Assembly: GCA_023957235.1 (NCBI GenBank)
Contig: JAMLHI010000001.1
Span: forward strand, 62,001-126,000
DNA: 64,000 nt
Reading direction: 5' to 3'
Source of the DNA: Chitinophagales bacterium
Lineage (GTDB): Bacteria > Bacteroidota > Bacteroidia > Chitinophagales > JADIYW01
This document shows, one piece after another, positions 1 to 10,940 of the stretch (within the stretch, counting starts at the first letter, position 1; each line of letters opens with the position of its first letter). Below the pieces are notes generated by a model that saw nothing but the letters and a program-made list of their open reading frames with translations, searched no databases and was not told the origin of the DNA. The translations under genes were made by a program, and so were the position numbers.

Positions 1-125
1 CTGCAATGGCTTCGTTTTGCGTTGAGAAATTTGGACCTGAAAGATTAAAAACTATCACCAACGAAGAACTACAAGACAGAGTTCAAGCATTTGTCAATTT
101 AGTAGATTTTAATATCGAGCTATAA
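1..125 (+). CDS. PfkB-family sugar kinase, C-terminal fragment
   Basis: This is an open frame running in from the left edge and ending at TAA (123-125); about 40 C-terminal residues are visible. The start AMASFCVEKFG followed by a helix ending VQAFVNLVDF resembles the C-terminal helix of Bacteroidota PfkB/ribokinase-type carbohydrate kinases, whose glycine-rich anion-hole segment would lie just outside the window. A strong hairpin follows directly. The family call rests on a short tail only, so the substrate cannot be told. Confidence 0.5.
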   Translation, partial: AMASFCVEKFGPERLKTITNEELQDRVQAFVNLVDFNIEL

Positions 126-136
126 ATAGAAAATCT

Positions 137-167
137 AATAGCCGATATATTATCGGCTATTTTTTTT
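137..167 (+). terminator. Intrinsic terminator between convergent genes
   Basis: An 11-bp perfect stem (137-147 with 151-161, core AATAGCCGATA) closes a 3-nt loop and is followed by a run of eight T on the plus strand. It ends the kinase transcript. The stop codon of the convergent TPR gene (157-159) lies inside the stem. Confidence 0.85.
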
Positions 168-2535
168 CTTTTGTTTCAATAGGACAATATTTCTTAATGA
201 CTGCAGCCGCTTTAGTATTTCCTTTTTCCAATGCTTTTTTCAAATCTTCACAAGCTTCTTCAACATTTCCTAGTTCAGCATAAGCTACTCCTCTATTATA
301 ATACACTATATTCGTTTCTTCACGCATCTGCAATGCTCTACTCGCATCATCAGCAGCTAACTGATAATCCCCTTTCTTTAAATATAAAGTAGAACGAAGC
401 ACATAATCATCAGGGAATTTATCATATAATGAAATGGCTTTGTTCACATCTCTTAGAGCAGCAGTATCATCCCCTAAATGAAAATAAACCTGACTTCGAT
501 TAGAAAAAGAAGTAGAATAAGTACTGTCCAATTCAATTGCCCTATTCAAATCTTCAATTGCGCCTTTTAAATCTCCAACTGTTGCTTTTAGGCTACCTCT
601 ATTTGCCCAACCTAGCTGAAAAGAAGGGTCATTCTTCAAAATCATTTCACAATCTTTCAACGCACTTTTATAATCTCCTTTCATCGTTTTTATATTTACA
701 CGATTGGCCAAAGCTTTTAAGTCATAAGGTTGAATTTCCAATGCTCTGTTATAATCTATCAAAGCTTCTGAGTATTTTTTTAAATCATAAAAGATATTAC
801 CTCTTATGAATAAAGCTGGAGCATAAATAGAATCCAATTGAAGTGCCAAATTGCTATCATCAATACCTTCTGATGTCAGCCCTAAACTCCTTCTCGCCTG
901 TGCCCTTCCCACATAATAAGCTGGATTCAATTTGTCAATCTGAATAGCTCTGCTCCAATCTGCTTGAGACGCTGCATAGCTTCCTTTAGTTTGAAAAACA
1001 TCAGCTCTTGTAGCCCATGATTCAGGTTCAATACTATTTGCGTTTAATGCTTTTTCTGCTGATTGAAAAGCTTTATCTACTTCATTTAATTTTAATTGAA
1101 CTTTTGATAGTCCCCACAAGGCTTCAAGGGTAGTTGGATTTTTTTGTAATGCCTCCTCAAAATTTCTCAAAGCATCATTATATTTTTTTAAGGCTAAATT
1201 AGCATATCCAAAATCAACATCTCCCAATGCAGAATTTGGCACCAAACTGATAACTAATTTAGCATCATTCAATGCATCTGTGGGATTCCCATTCAAGGTT
1301 TTAATGAGTGACCGCAAGGCAATAATTTCTGGATGTTGAGGAATCAAAATATTTGACTTCTGGATATCTATAAATGCTTCTTTGTTGAGATACTTTCTTT
1401 TTTTATATAGAGCTGATGCCCATAGAGCATAACCATCTTGAGCATTTATACTCAATGCTTTTTGCACATCTTTTTGTGCATTTAGCAGATCATATTTTTC
1501 ATTATACAACAAAGATCTAAACGCATAGGCACGACTAGAATTATTGTTCAAACTGATGGCTTCATTCAAATCTTTCTCTGCCAAATCTAATTGTCCATTT
1601 CTCAAGCGAACCGCTCCTCTGATTAAATATGCATCACTACTTTGAGGGTCCAGTTGAATAGCTTGAATGGAAGAAGATTCTGCTTTATCATTATCATTTG
1701 TTCTATAATATGCAAATCCTAAAAACTCATGAGCCAGAGCCAATTTCGAATCCAGACTTATTGCTTTCTCACCATAACTGATTGAAGCTATAAAGTCATT
1801 CTTTTCATTTGATATTCCTGAAAGGTAAGCATTGGAGAGAGCAATTTCCTCTCCTACTTCAATTGATTTCAGAAAGTCAGCTTGGGCTTCATTCCAAAGT
1901 TTTAAGTAAAACTTGGCAAGCCCTCTATGATAAAATGCAAAAGATTGATCTCCTTTTAATTGAATTCCTTGATTAAAATCTTTGACAGCTAATTGGTATT
2001 CCTTTAATCCATTTCTCGCAATACCTCTAAAAATATAAATAGAAGGATCTTTTGTGCTAATAGCTATCGCCCTATCATAATCAAAGATTGCATTTTTAAA
2101 ATCTTTCAAGGCTACATAAGTACCTGCTCTATTTTTCAAAGCCTGAAAATTTTTAGGCTCTTTCTCAATGACATAACTAAAATCAGCCAATGCTTTATCA
2201 AAATTTCCTAAATCATAAAACACACTACCCCTGTTAATAAATGCTGTTGTAAAATCAGGTTTCAATTCAATCGCTTTATTAAAGTCTAAAAGAGCTTCAT
2301 CAAATCTTTTCAATTCATAATAAGACGTACCTCTATTGTTAAATGCATCTATAAAATCAGGCTGTAGCTCGATAGCTCTATTAAAATCATCAATCGCTCC
2401 CAGCAAATCATTGGTATTCTTCTTCTTAATACCACTATTATAGAATGAGTTGGCATTTTGAGCTATAGCTAAAGTCAAAAAACAGAACGAAAAAAAAGCA
2501 ATACCTAATATTTTCTTATTCAATTGTATCAGCAT
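157..2535 (-). CDS. Exported tetratricopeptide-repeat protein, 792 aa
   Basis: An N-terminal signal peptide (about residues 1-26, hydrophobic core then AIAQ) is followed by some 22 tandem 34-residue TPR units to about residue 785, of the form NRGxxxxxLxxxxxALxDFNKAIELxP. No enzymatic domain is seen. TPR arrays of this kind are protein-protein scaffolds, so a periplasmic or outer-membrane-associated assembly role is likely but unproven. The repeats are divergent at DNA level, so this looks like an old array and not a recent expansion. It is convergent with the kinase and divergent from the next gene. Confidence 0.85.
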   Translation of the reverse strand: MLIQLNKKILGIAFFSFCFLTLAIAQNANSFYNSGIKKKNTNDLLGAIDDFNRAIELQPDFIDAFNNRGTSYYELKRFDEALLDFNKAIELKPDFTTAFINRGSVFYDLGNFDKALADFSYVIEKEPKNFQALKNRAGTYVALKDFKNAIFDYDRAIAISTKDPSIYIFRGIARNGLKEYQLAVKDFNQGIQLKGDQSFAFYHRGLAKFYLKLWNEAQADFLKSIEVGEEIALSNAYLSGISNEKNDFIASISYGEKAISLDSKLALAHEFLGFAYYRTNDNDKAESSSIQAIQLDPQSSDAYLIRGAVRLRNGQLDLAEKDLNEAISLNNNSSRAYAFRSLLYNEKYDLLNAQKDVQKALSINAQDGYALWASALYKKRKYLNKEAFIDIQKSNILIPQHPEIIALRSLIKTLNGNPTDALNDAKLVISLVPNSALGDVDFGYANLALKKYNDALRNFEEALQKNPTTLEALWGLSKVQLKLNEVDKAFQSAEKALNANSIEPESWATRADVFQTKGSYAASQADWSRAIQIDKLNPAYYVGRAQARRSLGLTSEGIDDSNLALQLDSIYAPALFIRGNIFYDLKKYSEALIDYNRALEIQPYDLKALANRVNIKTMKGDYKSALKDCEMILKNDPSFQLGWANRGSLKATVGDLKGAIEDLNRAIELDSTYSTSFSNRSQVYFHLGDDTAALRDVNKAISLYDKFPDDYVLRSTLYLKKGDYQLAADDASRALQMREETNIVYYNRGVAYAELGNVEEACEDLKKALEKGNTKAAAVIKKYCPIETKEKK

Positions 2536-2727
2536 GATTAAAAGATTTATTTATTCAAAATAACAAATTTTATTCCTAAATGATAATAAAATTAAATATC
2601 CGCCTTTTTACTAGCTTAATTGCCTTGTTTAATCTGAATTTTAAATGGATAATTTGGGAAATAAAGTAAATCAAAAGATAATTATTAAGCTTTTCAAATA
2701 TTTACATGAATTGACAATGTAACTTCT

Positions 2728-2735
2728 TATTTTTG
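2728..2735 (+). promoter_or_regulatory. Bacteroidota -7 box TATTTTTG
   Basis: TATTTTTG is an exact match to TAnnTTTG, placed so that transcription would begin about 10 nt before the ATG at 2754. A weak upstream TTG (2711-2713) is closer than the usual 19-21 nt spacing. The position favours the ATG over the in-frame TTG at 2733, which lies inside the box. Confidence 0.5.
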
Positions 2736-2753
2736 CCACATATTATTAGAAAA

Positions 2754-3413
2754 ATGAACTGGAAAAAATATTACGTTAAGTATCGCTTGTTTCTTTCTAT
2801 CGCTATTGTTTTGATAGGTATTATTATCCATATTACAATCCACAAAGGATATCAATGGTCATGGATGTTTTACATTGGAGGTGTATTATTGTTATTATGG
2901 GATGTACTAATAGGCCCAATGAGATATATACAACAATTAGTAGAAGCAGGAGACATGGATGGAGCGAAAGAAATTATTAATAGTGTACGATTTCCAAAAC
3001 TATTAATACCACCAGTTCGCTCGGGATATTATCTTTTACAATCTAACCTAGCCATGGTCAGCGAAAATCTAGATGAAGCAGAAGCTAATATCAGAAAAAG
3101 TCTCAATACCAAAAGTGACCTAATGAAAGGTTATAATGGAGTTTCTTATTTACAGCTAGGAGCTATTTCCATGAAAAAGGGCAATATAAAAGAGGCATAT
3201 TCCCAATTAAAAGAGGCTGTAAAATTGGGGTTACCAGATAAAGAAAATGAAGCTACTGCTTATGTTCAATTAGCATCTATCTGCATACAAAGACAAGATT
3301 ACAGAGTGGCAAAATCATATTTCAGAAAAGCAAAAAATCTTAAACCTTCTACTCCAGAACTTGTTCAAGCTATAAAGGATATGGAGAAATACATGTCAAG
3401 AATCCCTGGATAA
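2754..3413 (+). CDS. Membrane-anchored TPR protein, 219 aa
   Basis: Two hydrophobic segments near the N-terminus (about residues 11-31 and 37-60) form a short hairpin in the membrane. They are followed by a soluble domain with three or four TPR-like helix pairs (for example YLQLGAISMKKGNIKEAYSQ). The frame is open to a TTG at 2733, but the ATG at 2754 (MNWKKYYVKYR) is chosen because a promoter box covers the TTG. It is 12 nt upstream of the aminopeptidase gene, so the two are probably co-transcribed. Its function is unknown; a scaffold at the inner membrane is plausible. Confidence 0.75.
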   Translation: MNWKKYYVKYRLFLSIAIVLIGIIIHITIHKGYQWSWMFYIGGVLLLLWDVLIGPMRYIQQLVEAGDMDGAKEIINSVRFPKLLIPPVRSGYYLLQSNLAMVSENLDEAEANIRKSLNTKSDLMKGYNGVSYLQLGAISMKKGNIKEAYSQLKEAVKLGLPDKENEATAYVQLASICIQRQDYRVAKSYFRKAKNLKPSTPELVQAIKDMEKYMSRIPG

Positions 3414-3425
3414 AAAAATATACTT

Positions 3426-4715
3426 ATGAAATATGCTCCTATAGATTCAATTCTATTTATCAAAAATAGAAAGAAACTGCTTGAAAGACTTACTCCTAAT
3501 AGTTTGGCTATTTTTCTTTCTAATGATGAAATGCCTAGAAGTGGAGACGGAGTATATCCTTTTAGACAAAATCCTGATTTGTTTTATTTATCAGGTATTG
3601 ACCAAGAAAGAGTAGCATTGATTTTATATCCCGATTGTCCCAATCCTGCCTATCGAGAAGCCCTTTTTATTAGAAAGACAAATGCACATATTGCAGTATG
3701 GGAAGGACACAAATATACCATAGAAGAAGCTGCTCAGGCTAGTGGCATTCAAAATATCTATTGGGAAGACGAGCTAGAAGTAGCCTTGCCTGCATTGATG
3801 GCATATTGCAATAATGTTTATATCAATATCAATGAAAACGATAGAGCTACCCCTCAAGTCCCTTCCAGAGATATCCGATTTGCACAACAACTCAAACAAT
3901 CATATCCAGGACATAATTTCAAAAGACTTGGCCCTATTATGCAAAACCTTCGCTCAGTGAAAGAACCAGAAGAGCTTTCATTGACTAGAAAAGCATGCGA
4001 GATAACGAGAGATGCATTTTTACGTGTCTTAAAATTTATCAAACCAGGGATTGCAGAATATGAAATAGAAGCTGAAATTATCCATGAATTCATTCGTCAA
4101 AGAGCTACTGGTCATGCCTATGCCCCCATCATCGCATCAGGGAAAAATGCATGCGTACTCCATTATAATGAAAACAATAAAATCCTTAGAGATGGAGATT
4201 TAGTTCTCATGGATTTTGGAGCAGAATATGCCAATTATGCAGCAGATTTAACCCGTACAGTTCCTGCAAATGGGAGATTTTCTGTAAGACAAAAAGAAGT
4301 ATATAATGCATGCTTAAATATCCAAAAGGCTGGAATTGACTTATTCAATACCTCATTAAGCTTAGTAGAATATAATAATGAGATAGGTAAAATTACAGAG
4401 TCTGAATTAATAAGAATAGGACTTTTAGATAAAGTTCAGGTAGCTAATCAAAACCCTAAATTCCCTTTATATAAAAAATATTTTATGCATGGGGCTGGAC
4501 ATTTTTTAGGAATTGATGTACATGATGTTGGTCCGAGATATGATAAAATACAATATGGTAATCTTTTCACCATAGAACCGGGAATTTATATTCCTGAAGA
4601 AGATATCGGAATCAGGATAGAGAATAATATACATGTATCTCCTAATGGAAACATAGATTTGATGCATGATATCCCTTCTTCCATAGAAGAAATAGAAGAC
4701 ATCATGAACTCCTAA
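3426..4715 (+). CDS. pepP: Xaa-Pro aminopeptidase (M24B)
   Basis: This cytoplasmic metallopeptidase removes N-terminal residues preceding proline. An N-terminal creatinase-like domain (about 1-170) precedes the pita-bread catalytic domain. All five metal ligands are recognisable: Asp in VLMDFG and Asp in AADLTRT, His in HGAGHFLGIDVHD, Glu in TIEPGIYIP and Glu in GIRIENN. At 429 aa the length is normal for PepP. The symbol is by family; M24B subfamilies overlap in substrate. Confidence 0.9.
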   Translation: MKYAPIDSILFIKNRKKLLERLTPNSLAIFLSNDEMPRSGDGVYPFRQNPDLFYLSGIDQERVALILYPDCPNPAYREALFIRKTNAHIAVWEGHKYTIEEAAQASGIQNIYWEDELEVALPALMAYCNNVYININENDRATPQVPSRDIRFAQQLKQSYPGHNFKRLGPIMQNLRSVKEPEELSLTRKACEITRDAFLRVLKFIKPGIAEYEIEAEIIHEFIRQRATGHAYAPIIASGKNACVLHYNENNKILRDGDLVLMDFGAEYANYAADLTRTVPANGRFSVRQKEVYNACLNIQKAGIDLFNTSLSLVEYNNEIGKITESELIRIGLLDKVQVANQNPKFPLYKKYFMHGAGHFLGIDVHDVGPRYDKIQYGNLFTIEPGIYIPEEDIGIRIENNIHVSPNGNIDLMHDIPSSIEEIEDIMNS

Positions 4716-4727
4716 TTAAAACACTAT

Positions 4728-5960
4728 TTAACTAAGCTTTCCTTTGACATCGAAAGCATCTCTAAGCCCATTTCCTAATAAGTTAAAGGCAAGAACTAAT
4801 ATCATAATTGCTATACCTGGAGCTAAGGCAAGAAAAGCCTTACCTTGAATAAACAGATAATTGTGATGTTCATTTAACATTACTCCCCATGAAGGCATTG
4901 GTGGTCTTACTCCAATACCCACTAAACTCAATCCTGCTTCTACTAAAATAGCTGAAGCAAAATCAGATGCAGCTATTACCATAATAGGCCCAATTATATT
5001 CGGTAAAATATGTCTGAAAATCGTTCTAAAATGCCCAAATCCTAATCCTTTAGCCGCTTGGATATATTCCATCTCTCTGACAGACATCACCTGTCCTCTG
5101 ACTATTCGGGCAACTTCTACCCACATAGATAATCCGACAGCGAGATATATTACCCAAAACCTGTCAACCCTTCCGTCCAAAGCAAAAGTTAATGCCATTG
5201 CCAACAAAATTGTTGGAACTGCCCAGATTACATTAATAAACCACATGATAATATTATCAACTATTCCTTTAAAATAGCCTGCAATGGCACCCATAAAAAT
5301 ACCAATTGTCATAGAAATTAAGACTGCTATAAATCCAACAGATATAGACACCCGAACCCCCCAAAGCAAACGGCTAAAAATATCTCTTCCATAATTATCA
5401 GTTCCTAACCAATATTTCTTCTCTATAATATGATGAGATACAATCTGACTTCTCACTTCTTCAATATCTCTAGACAATACGATTCCTCTATCATTAATAA
5501 ACTGTAAATTACTTCCTACCAATTGTAATGAATCTTTTTCATTGCTATAGCCATACAAAACTTCTGGAATACTCACCAAGGTTTCCAATGGAGGAATTAA
5601 ATCTCCTTTGTACAAATCAACGCTCAGATGAGTACCTTTCCAGCGGTAAGCTGTAATAGGAATCATCCTATAAGGATTCTCTTTGCCTTTAGCGATACGT
5701 TGAAAAATATTAATTGGTGGAATATTTTTATTCTTTTTCACCAACAACATTTTAGTTGTAAATCCCGGATTCTTATTAGCTAATTCCAACACCTGATCAT
5801 TGGCATCTGGCGTGCCATCTGGTGCTAGAATTGGAGCAAAAATAGCTAAATAGACTGCTATCAATATTAAAAATAAACTAATAATCGCAGGCTTATTTTT
5901 TTTTAGCCTTACCCATGCCCTGTATAATGGGGCTTCTTTATATTTTTCTTTTAATCTCAT
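4728..5960 (-). CDS. ABC transporter permease, DppC/OppC type
   Basis: This is an inner-membrane permease subunit of a peptide/nickel-type ABC importer. TM1 (about residues 20-45) is followed by an unusually long extracytoplasmic segment (about 150 residues) and then by the five-helix BPD_transp_1 core. The EAA coupling loop is clear (MEYIQAAKGLGFGHFRTIFR). At 410 aa it is about 100 longer than enterobacterial OppC because of the inserted segment, a form common in Bacteroidota. The partner permease, ATPases and binding protein are not in the window. It lies 49 nt downstream of ruvB and may share its transcript. Confidence 0.88.
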   Translation of the reverse strand: MRLKEKYKEAPLYRAWVRLKKNKPAIISLFLILIAVYLAIFAPILAPDGTPDANDQVLELANKNPGFTTKMLLVKKNKNIPPINIFQRIAKGKENPYRMIPITAYRWKGTHLSVDLYKGDLIPPLETLVSIPEVLYGYSNEKDSLQLVGSNLQFINDRGIVLSRDIEEVRSQIVSHHIIEKKYWLGTDNYGRDIFSRLLWGVRVSISVGFIAVLISMTIGIFMGAIAGYFKGIVDNIIMWFINVIWAVPTILLAMALTFALDGRVDRFWVIYLAVGLSMWVEVARIVRGQVMSVREMEYIQAAKGLGFGHFRTIFRHILPNIIGPIMVIAASDFASAILVEAGLSLVGIGVRPPMPSWGVMLNEHHNYLFIQGKAFLALAPGIAIMILVLAFNLLGNGLRDAFDVKGKLS

Positions 5961-6009
5961 TTTAGTTTTATAAAACCATCTTCAATATGAACATTTGAAA
6001 GTATATACA

Positions 6010-7047
6010 TTAGGTTTCAAACAGAGATAAACTTGCACCGGGAGGTGTTTTCCCCAGATGATGAAATGCCTTAACTGTCACTTCTCTTCCTCTTGGTGTA
6101 CGCTTTAAATATCCTTCCTGAATAAGATATGGTTCATAAACCTCCTCAATTGAACCAGCATCTTCGCCTACAGCAGTCGCAATTGTTGTTAAACCTACAG
6201 GTCCTCCTCCAAATTTTTCAATTATTGTAGTCAAAATATTATTATCCATCTCATCTAGTCCATGTTCATCTATATTTAGAGCAGACAAAGCAAACCTTGA
6301 AATCTCTTGATCTATTTTGCCATTTCCTTTAATCTGTGCAAAATCTCTAACCCTCCTGAGAAGTCCATTAGCTACTCTGGGTGTCCCTCGACTTCGTCTA
6401 GCAATCTCATAAGCCGCCTCTGTATTGATTTCTGTATTTAAAATTTTGGCAGACCTCTTTATTATTCTACTCAACACATCTACATTATAATATTCAAGCC
6501 TAAATGTAATTCCAAACCTTGAACGCATTGGTGCTGTCAAAAGACCGCTTCTAGTAGTAGCACCTACAAGCGTAAAAGGATTGAGATTTATTTGAATAGA
6601 TCTTGCACTTGGACCACTATCCAACATAATATCTATCCTATAGTCCTCCATAGCACTATATAGATACTCCTCTACTGTAGTATTTAACCTATGAATTTCA
6701 TCAATAAAAAGAACATCATTTTCTTCTAAGCTTGTCAACAACCCAGCCAAATCACCTGCCTTTTCCAATACAGGCCCAGAAGTGATTTTCATATTTGACC
6801 CTAGTTCATTGGCAATTATATATGAAAGAGTTGTCTTCCCCAATCCTGGAGGCCCATGTAACAATACATGATCCATTGATTCTCCTCTCTTTTTTGCCGC
6901 TTGGATAAAAATATATAGATTTTCAACGATTTGTGGCTGACCAGAGAATTGCTCCAAAGCCTGAGGGCGAAGTACTTTTTCTACTTCTTTCTCAGCTGGA
7001 TTCATGCTTTTGTCATCAGCATCAAGGTTAGAATGATTTCTGCTCAC
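6010..7047 (-). CDS. ruvB: Holliday junction branch-migration helicase RuvB
   Basis: This is the AAA+ motor that drives branch migration with RuvA. Walker [10 protein letters not shown] (residues 65-73), Walker B LFIDE (113-117), sensor 1 GATTRSG, the arginine-finger region PMRSRFG and a C-terminal winged helix ([11 protein letters not shown]...RTPRGREVT) are all present. The 345-aa reading uses GTG at 7045-7047. The first ATG is 14 codons later (7003-7005, MNPAEKEV), and a promoter box immediately upstream makes that ATG a serious alternative. No ruvA or ruvC lies nearby. Confidence 0.96.
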   Translation of the reverse strand: MSRNHSNLDADDKSMNPAEKEVEKVLRPQALEQFSGQPQIVENLYIFIQAAKKRGESMDHVLLHGPPGLGKTTLSYIIANELGSNMKITSGPVLEKAGDLAGLLTSLEENDVLFIDEIHRLNTTVEEYLYSAMEDYRIDIMLDSGPSARSIQINLNPFTLVGATTRSGLLTAPMRSRFGITFRLEYYNVDVLSRIIKRSAKILNTEINTEAAYEIARRSRGTPRVANGLLRRVRDFAQIKGNGKIDQEISRFALSALNIDEHGLDEMDNNILTTIIEKFGGGPVGLTTIATAVGEDAGSIEEVYEPYLIQEGYLKRTPRGREVTVKAFHHLGKTPPGASLSLFET

Positions 7048-7051
7048 AGTT

Positions 7052-7059
7052 CAAAGATA
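7052..7059 (-). promoter_or_regulatory. -7 box TATCTTTG of ruvB
   Basis: On the minus strand TATCTTTG matches TAnnTTTG exactly. The expected start of transcription is about 5-7 nt downstream, practically at the GTG reading of ruvB (7045-7047). Either the mRNA is nearly leaderless or translation begins at the ATG at 7003-7005. Confidence 0.45.
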
Positions 7060-7224
7060 ATAAAATGAAAATTTCTCTTTCTTAAAACATTTGATTTGTA
7101 TTTTTTTTATTAAATCATAGGTTTTTAATGTAGTTTTAAATACTTTTTGAACCAAATATAACTTGAGGTTGTTAAACAGTTTGAAAGCAATATAATATAT
7201 CATTAAACCATCAAAATATTTTTT

Positions 7225-8493
7225 ATGAGTGGACAAAAAATTTCAATTCAAAACGGCGTATTACAAGTTCCTGATTATCCAATTATTCCTTTTATAGAAG
7301 GTGACGGAATCGGTCCAGACATTTGGAAAGCATCTGTCAAAGTTTTTGATGCAGCTGTTGAAAAGGCATATAAAGGCAAAAGAAAAATTGAATGGAAAGA
7401 AGTCTTGACAGGTGAAAAAGCTTTTAAATTGACAGGCGAGTGGCTCCCAAAAGAAACATTGGAAGTAATCGAAGAGCACCTAGTTGCTATCAAAGGACCT
7501 TTGACAACTCCAGTGGGTGGAGGAATCAGATCTTTAAATGTGGCTTTAAGGCAAATTCTTGATTTATACGCTTGTGTGAGACCTGTGAGATATTTTGATG
7601 GCGTACCTTCTCCAGTGAAAGAGCCTGAAAAAGTAAATATGATTATTTTCAGAGAAAATACTGAGGATATTTATGCTGGAATTGAATATTTGGCCAAAAC
7701 ACCTGAAGCAAAAAAAGTAATAGACTTTCTTGTCAATACAATGGGAGTTGACAAAATCAGATTTCCCGAATCTTCTTCAATTGGAATCAAACCAGTCTCT
7801 ATAGACGGCACAGAAAGATTAGTAAGATCTGCCATTAAATATGCAATTCAACAAAAACGCTCCTCTCTTACATTTGTACACAAAGGCAATATCATGAAGT
7901 TTACTGAAGGTAAATTTAAAGAATGGGGATATGATTTAGTGGAAAGGGAATTTGGTGAGCATGTGTTTACATGGAGGCAATATGATGATATTGTAGCTGA
8001 GGAAGGAACTGCCGCCGCTAATGCAGCTCAAAAAGAAGCAGTAGCAGCAGGTAAAATCATTATCAAAGATGCAATTGCAGACAATTTCTTGCAACAAATT
8101 ATTTTAAGACCAGAAGAATATGATGTGATTGCTACGCTCAATCTCAATGGAGACTATATTTCTGATGCTTTAGCTGCACTTGTTGGAGGTATCGGAATCG
8201 CGCCAGGAGCTAATATCAATTATATAACTGGCATGGCAATATTTGAAGCTACTCATGGTACAGCACCCAAATATGCCAATTTAGACAAAGTGAATCCTAG
8301 TTCAGTCATACTTTCAGGTGTAATGATGCTTGAATATATGGGATGGCAAGAAGCTGCAAACCTAATTAATCAAGGAATTGAAAAATCTATTGCTCAAGGA
8401 AGAGTAACTTATGACTTCCATAGATTAATGGACAATGCTACTTTATTGAAATGTTCTGAGTTTGGAGATGCTATAGTTGAAAATATGGAATAA
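7225..8493 (+). CDS. icd: NADP-dependent isocitrate dehydrogenase
   Basis: This TCA-cycle enzyme oxidatively decarboxylates isocitrate to 2-oxoglutarate. At 422 aa it follows the E. coli Icd pattern closely: substrate loop [16 protein letters not shown], including the Ser that E. coli regulates by phosphorylation; [25 protein letters not shown]; and the coenzyme region [10 protein letters not shown]. The start ATG is immediately preceded by an A/T-rich stretch, as is usual in this phylum. It is monocistronic, ending at a strong terminator. Confidence 0.96.
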   Translation: MSGQKISIQNGVLQVPDYPIIPFIEGDGIGPDIWKASVKVFDAAVEKAYKGKRKIEWKEVLTGEKAFKLTGEWLPKETLEVIEEHLVAIKGPLTTPVGGGIRSLNVALRQILDLYACVRPVRYFDGVPSPVKEPEKVNMIIFRENTEDIYAGIEYLAKTPEAKKVIDFLVNTMGVDKIRFPESSSIGIKPVSIDGTERLVRSAIKYAIQQKRSSLTFVHKGNIMKFTEGKFKEWGYDLVEREFGEHVFTWRQYDDIVAEEGTAAANAAQKEAVAAGKIIIKDAIADNFLQQIILRPEEYDVIATLNLNGDYISDALAALVGGIGIAPGANINYITGMAIFEATHGTAPKYANLDKVNPSSVILSGVMMLEYMGWQEAANLINQGIEKSIAQGRVTYDFHRLMDNATLLKCSEFGDAIVENME

Positions 8494-8515
8494 TTGTATT
8501 CTTCAAAAGCACTAT

Positions 8516-8550
8516 AAAAAGAGGCTGCCCAAATTGGACAGCCTCTTTTT
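8516..8550. terminator. Bidirectional terminator between icd and the exported protein
   Basis: A 12-bp stem (AAAAAGAGGCTG, 8516-8527, with 8539-8550) and an 11-nt loop carry A and T runs on the two sides, so it can stop transcription from both convergent genes. Confidence 0.88.
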
Positions 8551-8566
8551 ATTATGTATATTTTAA

Positions 8567-9259
8567 TTATTGACGCTCGCTCTGAATAAGAATCATAATG
8601 TATTTTTTGAATTGTTGGTCATTCAAAATCCCCTTTACTTTCGCATTGGTTTTACCATTCAGCTCATTCATCTTGCTTGCCCTAGCTTGAGGGTCAGCCT
8701 TTAATGTTTGATTGATAATTTTCTTTTGCAAATTATGCTCAATAGTAATTTTTACCAATTGATCAGCTTGACTATCATTCACTCCCAACTGATTTTTAAA
8801 TTCTTGTTTTAAATTCTCTGCTATCTCTTGAGCCTGATTTAAATTGGATTGAACTTCTTGTGCTTTTGAATTTTTTTCAGCCTGATTAGATGCAATCTCC
8901 TTATTGCCCAAAGCACTCGTTCCTATTCCTTTCTTGCGATAATGTTCTGTTACAATATCATAATCAGCCTTTTTATTCGCTGGCAAGCCCTCTTTTACCT
9001 TTGCATCCATTTCATTTGTTAGAGCTTGGATTTTATTTTGCTTAGCTGGCAAGCCCTCTAAAGATGAAGATACTAAGCGCATTTTTTCTCCATAGTCTGC
9101 ATATAAAGACTTTACATTCTGTGCAGAAGTGCCATTTAATTGTAATTCAGATACTACGTAGTCAGCAATTTTTGCAACATCACTTGCTTTGAACAATTGT
9201 CCATAAGTGTTTAGAGACAAAAACAAGGCACTGACTAATGTAAAAAAATATTTTTTCAT
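8567..9259 (-). CDS. Small exported helical protein, unknown function
   Basis: A signal peptide (about residues 1-20, ending NTYGQ) is followed by a charged, almost wholly helical domain rich in Lys, Gln and Asn, with no cysteine or recognisable catalytic motif. At 230 aa it resembles in general character small periplasmic helical proteins of Bacteroidota, but I do not recognise the family. It stands alone between two terminators. Confidence 0.7.
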   Translation of the reverse strand: MKKYFFTLVSALFLSLNTYGQLFKASDVAKIADYVVSELQLNGTSAQNVKSLYADYGEKMRLVSSSLEGLPAKQNKIQALTNEMDAKVKEGLPANKKADYDIVTEHYRKKGIGTSALGNKEIASNQAEKNSKAQEVQSNLNQAQEIAENLKQEFKNQLGVNDSQADQLVKITIEHNLQKKIINQTLKADPQARASKMNELNGKTNAKVKGILNDQQFKKYIMILIQSERQ

Positions 9260-9373
9260 GACTTAAAATTTGGTTTCATATATATACTTATAAAAAACTA
9301 TGCCAAAATAGTTATTACAATTTACTATTTATTCTTGATATGCCATTGTAAATTGGATTTTACTCAAATAAAA

Positions 9374-9399
9374 AAGGAGGAAAATTGTATTTCCTCCTT
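9374..9399 (-). terminator. Terminator of eno
   Basis: The perfect 10-bp stem AAGGAGGAAA/TTTCCTCCTT has a 6-nt loop. On the minus strand it is followed by a T run (plus-strand A run at 9370-9375), just downstream of the enolase stop. Confidence 0.85.
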
Positions 9400-9420
9400 C
9401 AAAAAATATTTTTTACGCTA

Positions 9421-10716
<1,296 letters not shown>

Positions 10717-10940
10717 TTATTATTTATAAATTAAAATTAGAGGTTAAATAAGATGAGTCGCTTAGAAAGCAGATTTCGGTATCGGAATATTTACTTAGAA
10801 ATATCATCATCTTTATAGTTGCACGAAGTTAAGCATTTATAAATAATTGTAAAGACTGATAATCATATATTCCAAACAATATTAAATCCTTTTAAAAAAA
10901 TGGCTTGTTTTTCATACCTTTATGGCTTATTTCAAAAAAA

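Noticed and set aside
7051..7236. 61-codon minus-strand frame between ruvB and icd
   Set aside because: It is Lys/Phe/Leu-rich, as expected of AT-rich DNA, overlaps the ruvB promoter box and the icd start, and shows no conserved pattern.
10905..10940. Upstream TTG start for the acyl-CoA dehydrogenase
   Set aside because: The added 12 residues are hydrophobic and unlike the family. ATG 10941 gives the normal length.
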